Positions 11,185 to 22,500 of a stretch of 64,000 bases of DNA are shown here, piece after piece (positions within the stretch are counted from its first letter, which is position 1; each line of letters opens with the position of its first letter). Origin of the DNA: Rhabditophanes sp. KR3021 (taxonomy: Eukaryota > Nematoda > Chromadorea > Rhabditida > Alloionematidae); assembly GCA_963281155.1 (NCBI GenBank), contig CAUJLY010000001.1, forward strand, positions 4,402,001 through 4,466,000, in the 5' to 3' direction. The notes beneath the pieces are model-generated. The model was not told the DNA's origin and did not search any database. It was given only the letters and a program-made list of their open reading frames with translations. The position numbers and the translations under genes are program-made.

Positions 11185-12880
11185 AGAGTATTTGAAGATG
11201 TTGTGGAAAGTAAGTTAGTTGACATCAAACATAATCATCAATCTTGCAGACATCGAAGTTTTGAGTCAAACAATACAAACAGCGGTTACTTTATAACTTC
11301 CGCAATTAATTCTCCAGGAAGAATATCTACCGGTAAAATAAGATATAAAGGATATCTTAGACGAGAATGAATATGATTCATTTAAAAGCTATAATCGTGA
11401 TGATGCTAAAAAAGTATCACGAAAAGTTTTTTCAAAATGTAGGAAGCATGGAGTTACAATGAACAAATACAACGAGATACAGAGATGGTGGGAAATGAGA
11501 AGTTCAGTAAATTTGTCGTTAGCATATTGAGACCGTTAAAGGATTGGAATAGTCAGGACATTTTGTATTCCAAATATTGTCCGTATTGCGATGACTGGCA
11601 TTCATATACTGGAAAAGCCGGCGGATCAGTGCAAACTCGAGCAGCTAAAGGAAAAATCCGAGGAATTCATTGGAGAACAATTTTGGGTTGCAGGGGTAAG
11701 TTTAAATGATCAAATCATTTACATATACTTTTAGGCAAAGAACGAGTCTCCTCAACTTTCTCATGTTTACGTGGGCGTGGTAGAAATAAGAAACCTGAAT
11801 ATGCCGGAGTGTTAGCACGATCTGGAAATATTAGATGAAGAACCTATTAACCGCTATAAGGAGCATAGCAATGATGTCTCATTAGCTATGGTGAATGGTG
11901 GATATCTGACAAAAAAGAATCTGAATTTGCTAAGTTGTTCGAAGAGGAAAGTGCTGCTGAGATTATCTATCCAACCAAAAAGCTTAATAAAGATGTCGCT
12001 TTTGCGATTAGTAAGCCATTAGCAATTGTGGCACTAATCAAACTATGGAGTTTATCCAGCTTCTCTATTCTGAGACTCTGCAAAAGTTAGATGATTATCT
12101 TTATCAATATCTTTTGGATAGCCATGCTGTCTACACAATGATATCAAATCCAAGTACTCAACCTTCAATTGTGAAGGGCTTCGCGAACAAATGTGACAGT
12201 TGTAAAGGAGCATTCAATAACAACCCAGGTTGGTCATATCATTTAAAAAATAGAGTTTGCTCCTAGTTAAAAAGTGATGTTGTCAAAACTTTTGAAAGAG
12301 AAATGCGGATGACACATGCTGAGTTGTGGCAAAAAGTAAAAGCTGAACTAAAGAATGTAAATCCCGCAATACTGAAAAGAGTAACAAAGTTTTCATGTCT
12401 TGTTGGATCTACCATTGCGTATCAATGTTGATTTTGACCAACTTATAAGATTGATCTTCTACTGTGGCGTTACTCTGGCAATGCGGAAGATAAATTCGGT
12501 AGTTATCAATCAACTGCTAATCGTCGCTTTTTAAGATTCATTCCTTTGAATGCAATAATCATTGATATCTTAAAATACAAGAGACAGATAGTGATAGTTT
12601 ATAGATGCCTATCTTCAAAGAAGCACTTGCCTTTGAATACTCAGTTATAATGGGCCTTGAAGATGCCTTGACAAACGCTTACTCCTCGGGTCAATCTACT
12701 GATGTTACGCACAATAAACATCTAACAATTGTAAAGAGAATCTCAAGTATTTTTCTCAGCAACATGGATGCCAATTTAAATATTAGTACCAAACAATATT
12801 TGTCTACTTTTAACATTTTCCCCTTTTTAATAAACGCTTTAATATTCATCATCCTTTTGGCTGTTTTAAAAATTACCTAA
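11185..12880 (+). pseudogene. Decayed multi-exon gene with Cys/His zinc-finger-like remnants
   Basis: About 1.7 kb of G/C-richer sequence holds many protein-like segments in all three forward frames. Examples are DIKDILDENEYDSFKSYNRD (about 11345), ILYSKYCPYCDDWHSY (about 11550), EFAKLFEEESAAEIIYPTKK (about 11930), LLYSETLQKLDDYLYQYLLD (12060), and a finger-like CDSCKGAFNNNPGWSYHLKN followed by RVC at 12191-12265. A canonical intron remnant (gtaagt to cttttag) sits at about 11696-11734. Frameshifts and stops separate the segments, so the gene is dead or the models are badly interrupted. I cannot name the family. C-x2-C pairs and a C-x2-C-x12-H-x5-C finger suggest a former nucleic-acid-binding protein. 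It abuts the 3' end of COG4 on the opposite strand. Confidence 0.55.
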
Positions 12881-12893
12881 AATGAAAATAAAA

Positions 12894-15363
12894 TTAGTTA
12901 AAATCATGAAAGAGATGGAGACCTATACGAAGACTTAAGATCTTTTTTAATTCTTCTTTTGACATGATACAGGAAGATGATACTGTGGACGGGTCTGATG
13001 ACAAAGATTCAAAAAAGTCTAAGGCTTCATCGAATGTTTCAGAATTTAGAAGGGTAGTAATCTATAAAAATAAGTAAGTATAATAATCAAGATAACTTAC
13101 ATGTGATAATTCTTGTGACTGGTCTCTAATTTGCCACCCTGCTATGTCTGTCATGTAAGCCAATAGTTGTCTGAATTCTTTGTCAAGTTGAAGGCCTCCG
13201 AGTCTATTGAATGCACACTTGAAAATCACTTTTTTTATCTGAGCCAAAATTTCAAGACAACATTCTTTAATCAAAAGTTTGTAGTTATCTTCTAGTAAAG
13301 TAACTTCAAATTTAGAAACCATTTTGTCTGTTTTAATAATAAAATCTTCGATGAATGGGTCAGTAACTTCAAATTCATTAAAGTCTTCCTCAGTTAATGT
13401 GTGCTCCATATCGAGATATGTTTCGGCATTGTATTTAATTTTTGGCTTCAACGCAGATGTACATAGTTTCTTGACAGCCAAGTTAGAGAAATTTTCAAAA
13501 CGACGAACCAAATCGTCAAATTGACCCAAAGTATTTTCAAGTTTGTTTTCCTCAACAATACTCAAACCAATTAAGTACTTGTCAAAGTCTTCCTTTAATC
13601 CAGCTCTTAAAAATTCCAATGAATCAACACTCTTTTTGAAATTATTCAAAGCAATCAAAAACTGTTGTCTTTGTTTTTCAACACCCGAATCAGTGGCAGT
13701 AACAGTTGCTCCTTTGCCTTCTTTGATATTTTTGTATGCGTTTTGAGCCGTTTGGTATGCTTCTGCTATTAGATTTGAAGGATAGCCTGCTTTAATTATC
13801 CCATTAAGATGTTCACAAAATTCAGTTTCCAATAAAGTCGTAGCGTTGTTTAACAAAGCGCAAATGCAATCCACCGAAGTTGATGTAATAGATCTGCGAA
13901 CAGATTTTCTGACAATAAAGAAGACATCGTCAATTATACTAGAAGTAATTGAGTTGTCTTCAACGTTATCAAATTCAATAGCTTTCTTCACAGATTCGGT
14001 CATATAATATTGTTCCATCAAGACATACTCCCCCATCAAAGCTTGCATGCTTTCAGATAATTTTGATCTATGGAAAAGATCATCCATTTTTTGAAATCTC
14101 TCTTTTCTCAACTTTTCAAATGATTCTTTTTTTCTCTCAATCTCCTCTGCGTCGACGTCATCATTTTGATTTAATTGAGATGCAGCATTCTTTGTATCAG
14201 CATCACTAATTTTTTTTCGCAAAAACCTCCAATATAGACCAACGCGATTATTCATAAGAATGATGTCAGAAAAGATATTTTCGAGTTGAATGATGTTCAA
14301 CTTCTCCAAGGAAGAGACACCAATTTTCGCATCACCTAAACTAGTTGTGATTAAACGAACTTTTCCCGATACGTCTCTTATCTTTGCAAATGTTTCCAAA
14401 ATCTTCGACATTTGATCATTACATTCTTCTTGTACGTTTTCAATACAAAGTAACGTCATATCAACGCCGTAAAACTTCGTCAACATGCTGAAATGCTCTT
14501 CAAAGATACCAGCTACACCTTCCAATACATTTGTCACTACATCTGTAAATCTGACATTATCCGCATTAGAAGGTTCAGATAAAATACAACCTAAACTCTC
14601 AATCTGTTTTTCTGCAAGAAGCTTAACTTTATTCTTCAAATATGAGCTAAATTTTTGGATGCCCAATTTGTGCTCATTAATTTGCGGCAACAACTTTGAA
14701 AACCGTTCTATTTCTTGACCGTTGTTGTTCATCAAAGCTTCTTCTAATTTTTCAGTTGCAATTGTCTTCATTTGTGACAGACATTGACACAAAATAAAAT
14801 AAGAGTGCGTAATTGACTCATCGACAAATGCCTTCTTCGCATTAGATATTACTGATTCTTTTTCCGTACCAAGTTTAAACACTTCGCTGTCTAGTATCAA
14901 AAATTTTCTAATATATTCACAAACCTCTTCATATTCCATTTTTTTCATTAATTCTGGAACAATAGAGCCGCAGTCTTTTAAATCTTTTAAATCACTTATT
15001 CTTTGCAAGCACTCAACTATTCTGGTCTTAACAACATCCAGAGACGATACCCGGCCAGAAATGTTTGCAGCAGAATCCGATATAGATTGTAGATTGTTTG
15101 TCAATTGAAGACTCATTTTCTTAACAGTCTCAATGTTTAAGTCCAATAATTTACATGATTGCAAAAATTGAATTGATTCGGTGCAATGTTGATCTGAAAT
15201 TGCAGTTAATTACTTTTAATATGTATAGCCTTTATTTACCAGAACTGAAACTATTAACCACTTCCTTAATTTCTCTTCTTAATTCACATTCTTCGTTTTG
15301 TTTTTCTTTCAATTGCTTTCGCAGATCAGGCAATTGGGAATATAACAGATCCAAAGAGTCCAT
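12894..15363 (-). CDS. COG4: Conserved oligomeric Golgi complex subunit 4
   Basis: COG4 is a lobe-A subunit of the COG tether, which captures retrograde vesicles at the Golgi and binds SNAREs and Sly1. Three exons fit: 15240-15363 (MDSLDLLYSQLPDLRKQLKE), 13101-15193 and 12894-13061, joined across 46-nt and 39-nt introns with GTAAAT/TTTCAG and GTAAGT/TTATAG sites. All phases agree and give about 794 aa, close to the human length of about 785. The N-terminal coiled coil is followed by the family-typical SGRVSSLDVVKTRIVECLQR. The C-terminus ends EELKKILSLRIGLHLFHDFN. The 3' exon lies about 14 nt from the decayed gene on the other strand. No missing segment is apparent. Confidence 0.9.
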
Positions 15364-16299
15364 TGTAAGTTATTTATTGATCAATACACAATTTACAATA
15401 AATATTTAAACAAAAGCCGCTTTAGATATATAACAACACATGTGTACGTGTCAGCAAAATCTCACGTAGATTGAAGTGACGAAATTGGAAATGTGTTCAT
15501 GCTCATTCAAAAAAGTATTAAATAATGAGTTGTACATATATAATTGTCGAATTAATCAAGTTTGCTAAGCACAACTCAGACTAAACAGTAATTCGTTTTG
15601 GTCATCATTAACTCATCTAAACATAGTGCCAACCATTGAACATCTTGTCGTTAATATTATCTCATATTTTATCAAATTCAAGGTTTAACAAATGTTAGGT
15701 ACAAATTCGATACAATATGTTCATTATAAATTTCATTGAAATATAAAATTATGCTGTATGTTAAGGGATTAAATTTACTTCACATATTTGCTTTTAATAA
15801 AATTGTTTAAAAGCACTTGAAATGCACGTTTTAAAAAGCAATCTTTGACTTTTACCAGAAATCAAGACTCCATACGTGCATAAATACAACTCTTTTTACA
15901 CCTTTATAAATGTAATCGTGCAGTGCAGTGAAATATTTTCGAAAATAATATGTTTATCAAAGCAAACTATACTGAAGTATCCACTTACTTCCCTGCACAA
16001 AGGGATTGAAATGATCGGTGAACTTTATTGATGTTTAAATAGGTACATTTAATCATTAACTTAATTGACTCTTTTACATTTTCATTTTAAGTAGCCTCGC
16101 AACAACTTGTTTTCCAATGTCATTCAATTATTTATGTATTGATGGCGTCATTTAATGCCACCCCTTTTACGGTAAATAATTAGTTCAAACTAAATATGTT
16201 CTGATGCATGTTTGCAACAAAATCGTGCAAAAGTTCAAATACCATTACTTTGTGCTTCAATTCGCCAGTTGTTTACTAGTTTATAAAGAAAAATAGGTG
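15364..16299. other. Intergenic region between divergent COG4 and globin genes
   Basis: About 0.9 kb of AT-rich sequence that must contain both promoters. No further gene seen. Confidence 0.5.
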
Positions 16300-16307
16300 T
16301 ATAAAAG
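16300..16307 (+). promoter_or_regulatory. Candidate TATA box of the globin gene
   Basis: TATAAAAG lies 99 nt upstream of the globin ATG at 16406. It resembles, in form and spacing, the candidate at 10251. Confidence 0.45.
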
Positions 16308-16405
16308 AGCTGACATTTTTATTTTATACCATTACAACTTAATACCTTTAACAATACCCAATAATTCACATATTTTTATATATTTAGAAAAGTTACTTCA
16401 TTATC

Positions 16406-17403
16406 ATGGATGTTCAAACAGTCGGAGAACTTACTCGCAGGACTTTGCTTAAGTTTAAACTTGAGGACCCCGAGTCCGCTGCTCAGAATGGAAAAGACTT
16501 TTACACCTTGTAAGCTAATTCAAGTATACTTTTAATTTATTCAATTATTTCAGCCTTTTCACCGCAGCCCCTGATTTGAGAAACTTCTTTAAAGGAGCTC
16601 AAACTTACACTAGTGATCAAATTCAAGGTAAAGGACAATGAAACATAAGTACGACTAAAATTTAGTCATAATAACTTTTTTATTAGGGCAAGAAAATAAG
16701 TACATATGCCTGACTAAAATTTAGTAGTAAATACATATTTTAGTTCAAATATTTTTTCAATTAAGAGTTTGCCAACCAATTTGGCATTTTCGAGAGATCA
16801 TGTAAACGTGGTAATTGTGCACTTCCCATGAGGTCAGATGTTAGTTAATATAAATAAGGAGACAAACACGTATTACTTTCGAAAAGTAAGAATAAATGCC
16901 AAAAAACATGTGGCATGTTATATGCAAACTTTGAAGTAACATTATCTTAATCAGGGTAGTTTGTACAAAGCACCTTCGGTGGCTTACATTTTTAACACTA
17001 AAAAATACACATAGCAAAATTGATAATAAACATAATTGAATTCCTAAAATAATTATTAATACTTCAAATCAAATCCAGGTTCCGAAAGATTTGCCAAACA
17101 GGGATTTAGACTTCTTTTATCTCAAAGCGTTCTTTCCAAAATAATAAGTGATGAAGCTCTCTTTACTTCATACATTCGTGAACTTATTTTAAGACACAAA
17201 ATGTTCAAAATTCCAAACGATATTTGGCCTGTAAGTTATTTATATATTTTATAATTACAATTTTATAGGCTTTTTATCCTCTTTACATCGCCTTCCTCGA
17301 ATCAAAAATGAGTTTAACTGCCGATGAAAAGAAAGCTTGGACTATTCTCGGAGAGAAGTTCGTTGCAGAAACCGTAAAAGTTTTGAACTCAGACTATTAC
17401 TAA
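16406..17403 (+). CDS. Nematode globin (myoglobin-like), 154 aa
   Basis: An intracellular oxygen-binding globin of the nematode type. Four exons: 16406-16509, 16554-16627, 17079-17230 and 17269-17403. Introns of 44, 451 and 38 nt all have GT-AG ends and consistent phases. The protein starts MDVQTVGELTRRTLLKFKLE and contains the CD-region pattern FLFTAAPDLRNFFKGAQTYT and a helix-F-like segment ELILRHKMFKIPNDIWPAFY. It ends VAETVKVLNSDYY. There is no signal peptide, so it is cytosolic. The second intron is far larger than the others here and shows no nested gene. The proximal His assignment (in LRHKM) is my inference. A TATA-like box lies upstream and an AATAAA signal at about 17503. Confidence 0.88.
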
Positions 17404-17531
17404 TTTTTAAAAAGCATTTTAATCTTTACAATCACAATTTTCATTTGTAGATAATTCTTAATGGGATTTACAATAATAGTATTCTCGTTATTTATATCTT
17501 TAGAATAAAACAAATGCTTAAAAATGACATG

Positions 17532-18648
17532 TTATTTGTTAATAATCGTTATGTAACCAGAAAATTGAAATTTCATTCGACATTCGGAAGTACTTTTTGA
17601 TTTTATCTTTTCTTCGACTTCTCTTTCTGTACAATCTTCATCTAAACATAGATCTGATAAAAATTCATGGATATCTTTGGTATCACAGATCCCCACAACA
17701 ATCTTATCATTGTCACGAGTTGTATAGACCCTATTAAATTTATCAGCAACTTTGCTTTCACATTCTTTTGACAGTAATGTTATGTTCTTTAAATTATCAA
17801 CCAAAGACAAATTTAATACTTGACGATTACCGATAGCGTTTCTTTCAATTAAAGCCATTAATATTTGAGTTACTGTAAATGTTTCAGCAGCGCACACGAA
17901 TGCCTTTGCATTTGAGCGAATTAAAATATTTTTGTCAAATGCTGCGATTTCAGTTGCGTTGGTTTGTTTATGTGTATTTTTGTTTGCAGTTTCAATAGTG
18001 TTTTCCTCCGTAGTTCTATTAATTGATGTGTTTCGACTTAATGTCGAATTTCCGTTAATTGACACATTATCATTAAAAATGTGATTCATAACACCAGACT
18101 TAAAAGCAACACTAATTTCAGAGGGATTTTCATAGTTCAATTTGTCTTGCCTGTCATAAGAGGAAGTTCGGGCGATGATCAATCTACTGTTAAACTTCAT
18201 CAATTCATCACAGTTAATATTGTACCTTTCAAGGCAATTTCCAGCTAAATTATCAATTAGCAAATCGGTTCTTCGCAAAAGTTTAATAAGTTGACTTTGC
18301 CCATTGTCGTGGGTAAGCTTTAAAATCTCATAATTCTTTTCTGCTTTTCTCAAAATGTCTTCCGATCCCATGTTTTCGCAATATTTGCTAACTTTTGCAC
18401 CATACCTTTCAAAATAGTTGGCTGTAAAGTTTGAAACTGGAGCATTATTTAATAAAACTACATTTAACGAGTTTAAAGGAATCGAAAATGAATGAGGTCT
18501 AATACGAGTTCCAGGAGTAACATAGTATGTTTGACTTGACAACAACTTAGCATTCAAGTTCTAAAAAAGCATTATTTAACAATGGACAAATAGTAACACT
18601 TACCGCTGCACTCTGGATAGAAGGTCGAATATTTTTGCCTAGTGTCAT
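17532..18648 (-). CDS. Divergent CoA-transferase family III (CaiB/BaiF/AMACR-like) protein
   Basis: Two exons, 18604-18648 (MTLGKNIRPSIQSAA) and 17532-18560, joined across a 43-nt intron, give 357 aa. The N-terminal half follows the family fold: FERYGAKVSKY corresponds to the usual ADLGAEVIKVE region. RRTDLLIDNLAGNCLERYNI and then MKFNSRLIIARTSSYD match the DVLIENFRPG...LNPRLIYARLSGYG block. A low-complexity, Asn/Thr-rich insert follows. The stretch QILMALIERNAIGNRQVLNL then matches the ILALxxRxxTGxGQ block. Aligned from there, the catalytic Asp of AMACR falls on Phe, and most Gly residues are lost. Active members transfer CoA or epimerise acyl-CoA thioesters. This one is probably inactive or strongly modified. 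Confidence 0.65.
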
Positions 18649-19565
18649 AACTGGCTTGTTTAAAAAGTGACTTACAATTGTGAAAATAAAATTTAATTAA
18701 GTAAAAGACTAATCTCCTCTTTAATTTTTAAAATTGTTTTTAATGGTCCAATCTTGGCAATATTTATCATTTAAAGACATTTACTCGAACAGACACTTTA
18801 ATATTCCCATGATAATTACGACAAATTCTTTTAATTAAATTTACTTATTATCTAAATGTGTTTTGGTGACATTTTACCCAAATTATAGTAGTATACTCAT
18901 CTAACAGGCTTTTTTGTCGATTGTGTTGACTGGAATGGTAAACAAAATTTGGCGCCCAAAATAGTCCCACTTCATAAAAGAATGTTAAACTAGTCGGCAT
19001 TTTGTTGCAAAGCATTCCTCTTTCAAGGAATTTTAATATCTAATTACATAGTTGCCAAATAAATAAACATATCTTACATCATAATTTCCAATTTATATTT
19101 AATTTTAGCAACATTTACAATTAAAGGTAGTTGAACATACAAACAACACTTTACCAATTTCATAATGAGCACCCGTCGTAAAGGACATCTTTTTTGGTTT
19201 GAATGCAAAAAGTCATTATAATTATTTTATAAAGACATGCTGAACGCTACGGGTCATCATTATTTTTGCTGTTTTAAAAGCTACTTTTTGTTACAATCAT
19301 TTTTTTGTGAAATTAAACTGGTTAACTAAAATATATATTTTTACTAATAATCTACCACTTTATTTAAATGTTTGACAATAACTTGTAAGGACTGGATTTG
19401 TTAGTATGTATTTTCTTTTTATTGTTTAATTCGTTTATATCTGATCTCACAATTATTGCAACTTGGTTGCTCTATTTTCCGTGCGATAATGTTCAATTTT
19501 GATAATTTTAGGTATTATAACTATTCTAATATTTTGTACACAACTAGTACGTAATAATTGTATAA
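18649..19565. other. Intergenic region between divergent genes
   Basis: About 0.9 kb upstream of both the CoA-transferase-like and formin genes. No gene or RNA recognised. Confidence 0.5.
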
Positions 19566-22500
19566 ATGAAAAAATTAAAAAACTCCGTCGGGAGGAAGCA
19601 ATCTCCAGCATCTCCAAACAGAAATTATTCTGCCAATGACTGCCAATCTATGTTTTCAATTCAATCTGGGTTTTCTACCATATCATCCTGTCATTCTATG
19701 TACTTCAAAGACATGCAAGAAAATGAACTGAATAAGCATTTTAAGTCATTTTTAGAGCAATCTAATATTAAAGGCGACAAATTCGACGAGATGATGCAGA
19801 TGCCATCTGAAAAGAAAGGGCAAATGTTGGAGCAATCTTTGAAATTAAAAACAACCACTAAAGATGTTCCTCCGGAAAATCTGTTTCAAGAGCTATTCGG
19901 CATGCTAAGAAATGAAAATCCAAAGATTCAGAAGAAGATTGCTAATTTAAAAGTGACCTTAACAAATTGTAACGTTGAGTATGTTGAAAGATTTGGTAAG
20001 ATTGGAGGCATCGATGTTTTGTGTAAAGTCATCCAAAAGTATGCAATAATTTCAACAACATCTAATTCTGAAAGTGATAAAAGAACCAACGATCTCACTC
20101 AAGATTTATCAGTCTTGGAAATGGTTCTTAACATTGTCACATGCATCAGAAATATTGCTAATACTTGGCCTGGACTTGAAACATGTTTAAAGAAAGCTCC
20201 TAAATTAGTAATTAGCTTGTTTGAATGTTTATTAATGACTGTTCAAGTTTCAAGGAAAAATTCCAATAAAGTGGAAACATTGTACGAAAGTATTCGATAT
20301 GAAGTATTTAGATTACTTGCTGCCTTAGCCTTTTGTAGTAAAGATAACGAAATAATAGGTATATCCCTTGAAATTAACGGGTAAGTATGAGTCTTTCTTA
20401 TAAAGGACTGTTTATGATATTTTTCAGCTATGATTTGATTGCGATGGAAATTGAGGAGTTCTATGTCAAACATCAAATAGATCCTTATGAGTTAATAGTA
20501 AAAGCAATTGGTCAAGGAAGCGAAGCGACTGTATTCAAAGGATTAACTTTGGTAAATGTACTGCTCTCAAAAGTACCAAAGTCGAATAAACAAGTTTTCA
20601 AAAGAATCAACATTCGTATGAGATTACATAAAGGAGGCTTATGCCAAACTTTAGAAAAGCTTGAATCTATAGCAACGAAAAACGAAAGTGTTCGTAATAT
20701 TGTTGAAAGTTTTATTCAGGAAAAGGAAAATGATTTGGCTGAGATATCTTCGAGATTAGATTTGATTAAAAAAAATTTTGATGATGTGGATCGAGTATTC
20801 AATGCATTGAAAGAAGATTCGGTAAAAAGTATGTACGATCATCATTTGTTGAGTATTTATCAACATTTTTTATTAATTTCTGATGATGAACATCAAAGGT
20901 ATGTGACATAATTATTGGCAAGTAGAAAGTTATTTTATTTTAGACAAAGTTACTTCATGTTGTTTGATCGGATTATTTCGGAAATTACATTGGACTTCTC
21001 TACATACGAATCATGCACTAACAATAATTTACCAATTAAATTTTTGAACAATTTTTTGAGTGAATTAGATTCAAAGGGTTCTACATCTAATGAACAAGTC
21101 GTCTTGAAGCTTCAAGAAGCAAGTATTATCAAACAAGAAGCTTTGGCAATGTCAGAACAGTATTATCAAAAAATGATGGAATTAGTCGAAGAAGCGGATA
21201 GCTTAAGGAAACACATCCAGGATCCCAGTAATATTCCTTTGCCTAATAAGACAGTATGTGAGTTGGCTCCTCCAAAGGACAACGATAAACTTGTCTTTGG
21301 ATCGGAATCAACATCTTCAGTTAATGGGCCTCCGCCACCCCCGCCGTTGCCCGGTAAAGGACCTCCACCTTTGCCAGGAAAAGGACCACCAGCGCCCCCA
21401 CTTCCACCTTCAAGCAAAGGAGGCAAAGGACCTCCTGGACCACCGCCATTGGGTGGTTTGAAAGTTGTGAAAGCATTGCCTGATCACTTAAAGGAAAAGA
21501 AAAAGTTAAATTGTCCAACACAATTGAAGAAGGTACAAATTCTAAGTGCAGTAATTAAACCTCAAAACATATCAAAACATTCTTTCTGGGCTAGCACGTC
21601 GGAACAGGAATGGGCTCATGATAAAGTTTTAAAAGTATTGACATCAAACTTCGGTTCCAAAGTTGGTGGAGCTAAAATGAGTAATACCAGTGATTATGCT
21701 GATCCTATTACATTAAGAAGAAAAGCCAAGGCAGCGAGAATTATAACGGATGATAAGGTGCTCCAAAAAGTTTCAATTTTCTTTGGATCCGCTAAGCGGT
21801 CATCAAACGAATGGTTCACTGCACTTACCAGATGTGATGATAGTATCTTAGGTAAACTTCTTATTAATTAAAATACACAAAAGAGGCTAATGCTTTAAAA
21901 CATATTCAATCGGTGCACAAACAGAAAAATCTTTCATAATCACTTCAGCGACTTGCCTATTCTTCTCTGGATCCATGCTAACAAATTGTAGAGAAGGTTA
22001 GCCTGAATGGAATAAGTCATTTGATCACGATAATCATTAGTCAGAATTCATCCTACGTTTTCAGCAATCTTTTTAGAGGGGTAGGCCTTTTTGATGATAG
22101 TAAATGGTTTTCTTCTTTAACCAACTTGTGAAACCCTCTTTCTTTTCTGTCAAAGACAAATCCCCACTTAACAGCAAAGCTGTACTCATATCTAGGCATC
22201 GCAGTTCTTGCTTTCATATTGAACGATTCTCCTATGTAAAATATTCTATCCATTGCCTTAGCGAAGTTTCAATAGAAATGGCAGTGTTGTTGATATTGAA
22301 TAGTTTGTTGCTTCGACTAATTCTTCGCATGATCAGCAAGCAATTTAGCAACTTTGGAATACCTTCCACAACCTGGACATTTCAAATCAGGTTAGTTTCA
22401 TTTCTATCCGAATCGCAATAGTCTGGGGATTGCGTTCTTTTATATTAAAGCTACGGCCATTTGAGAGTTGTTTGAACATTCCATGTCCCAAAGTTTTGAT

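Noticed and set aside
21166..21426. Gly-rich open frames opposite and overlapping the formin FH1 region
   Set aside because: They are shadows of the Pro/Gly codons of FH1.
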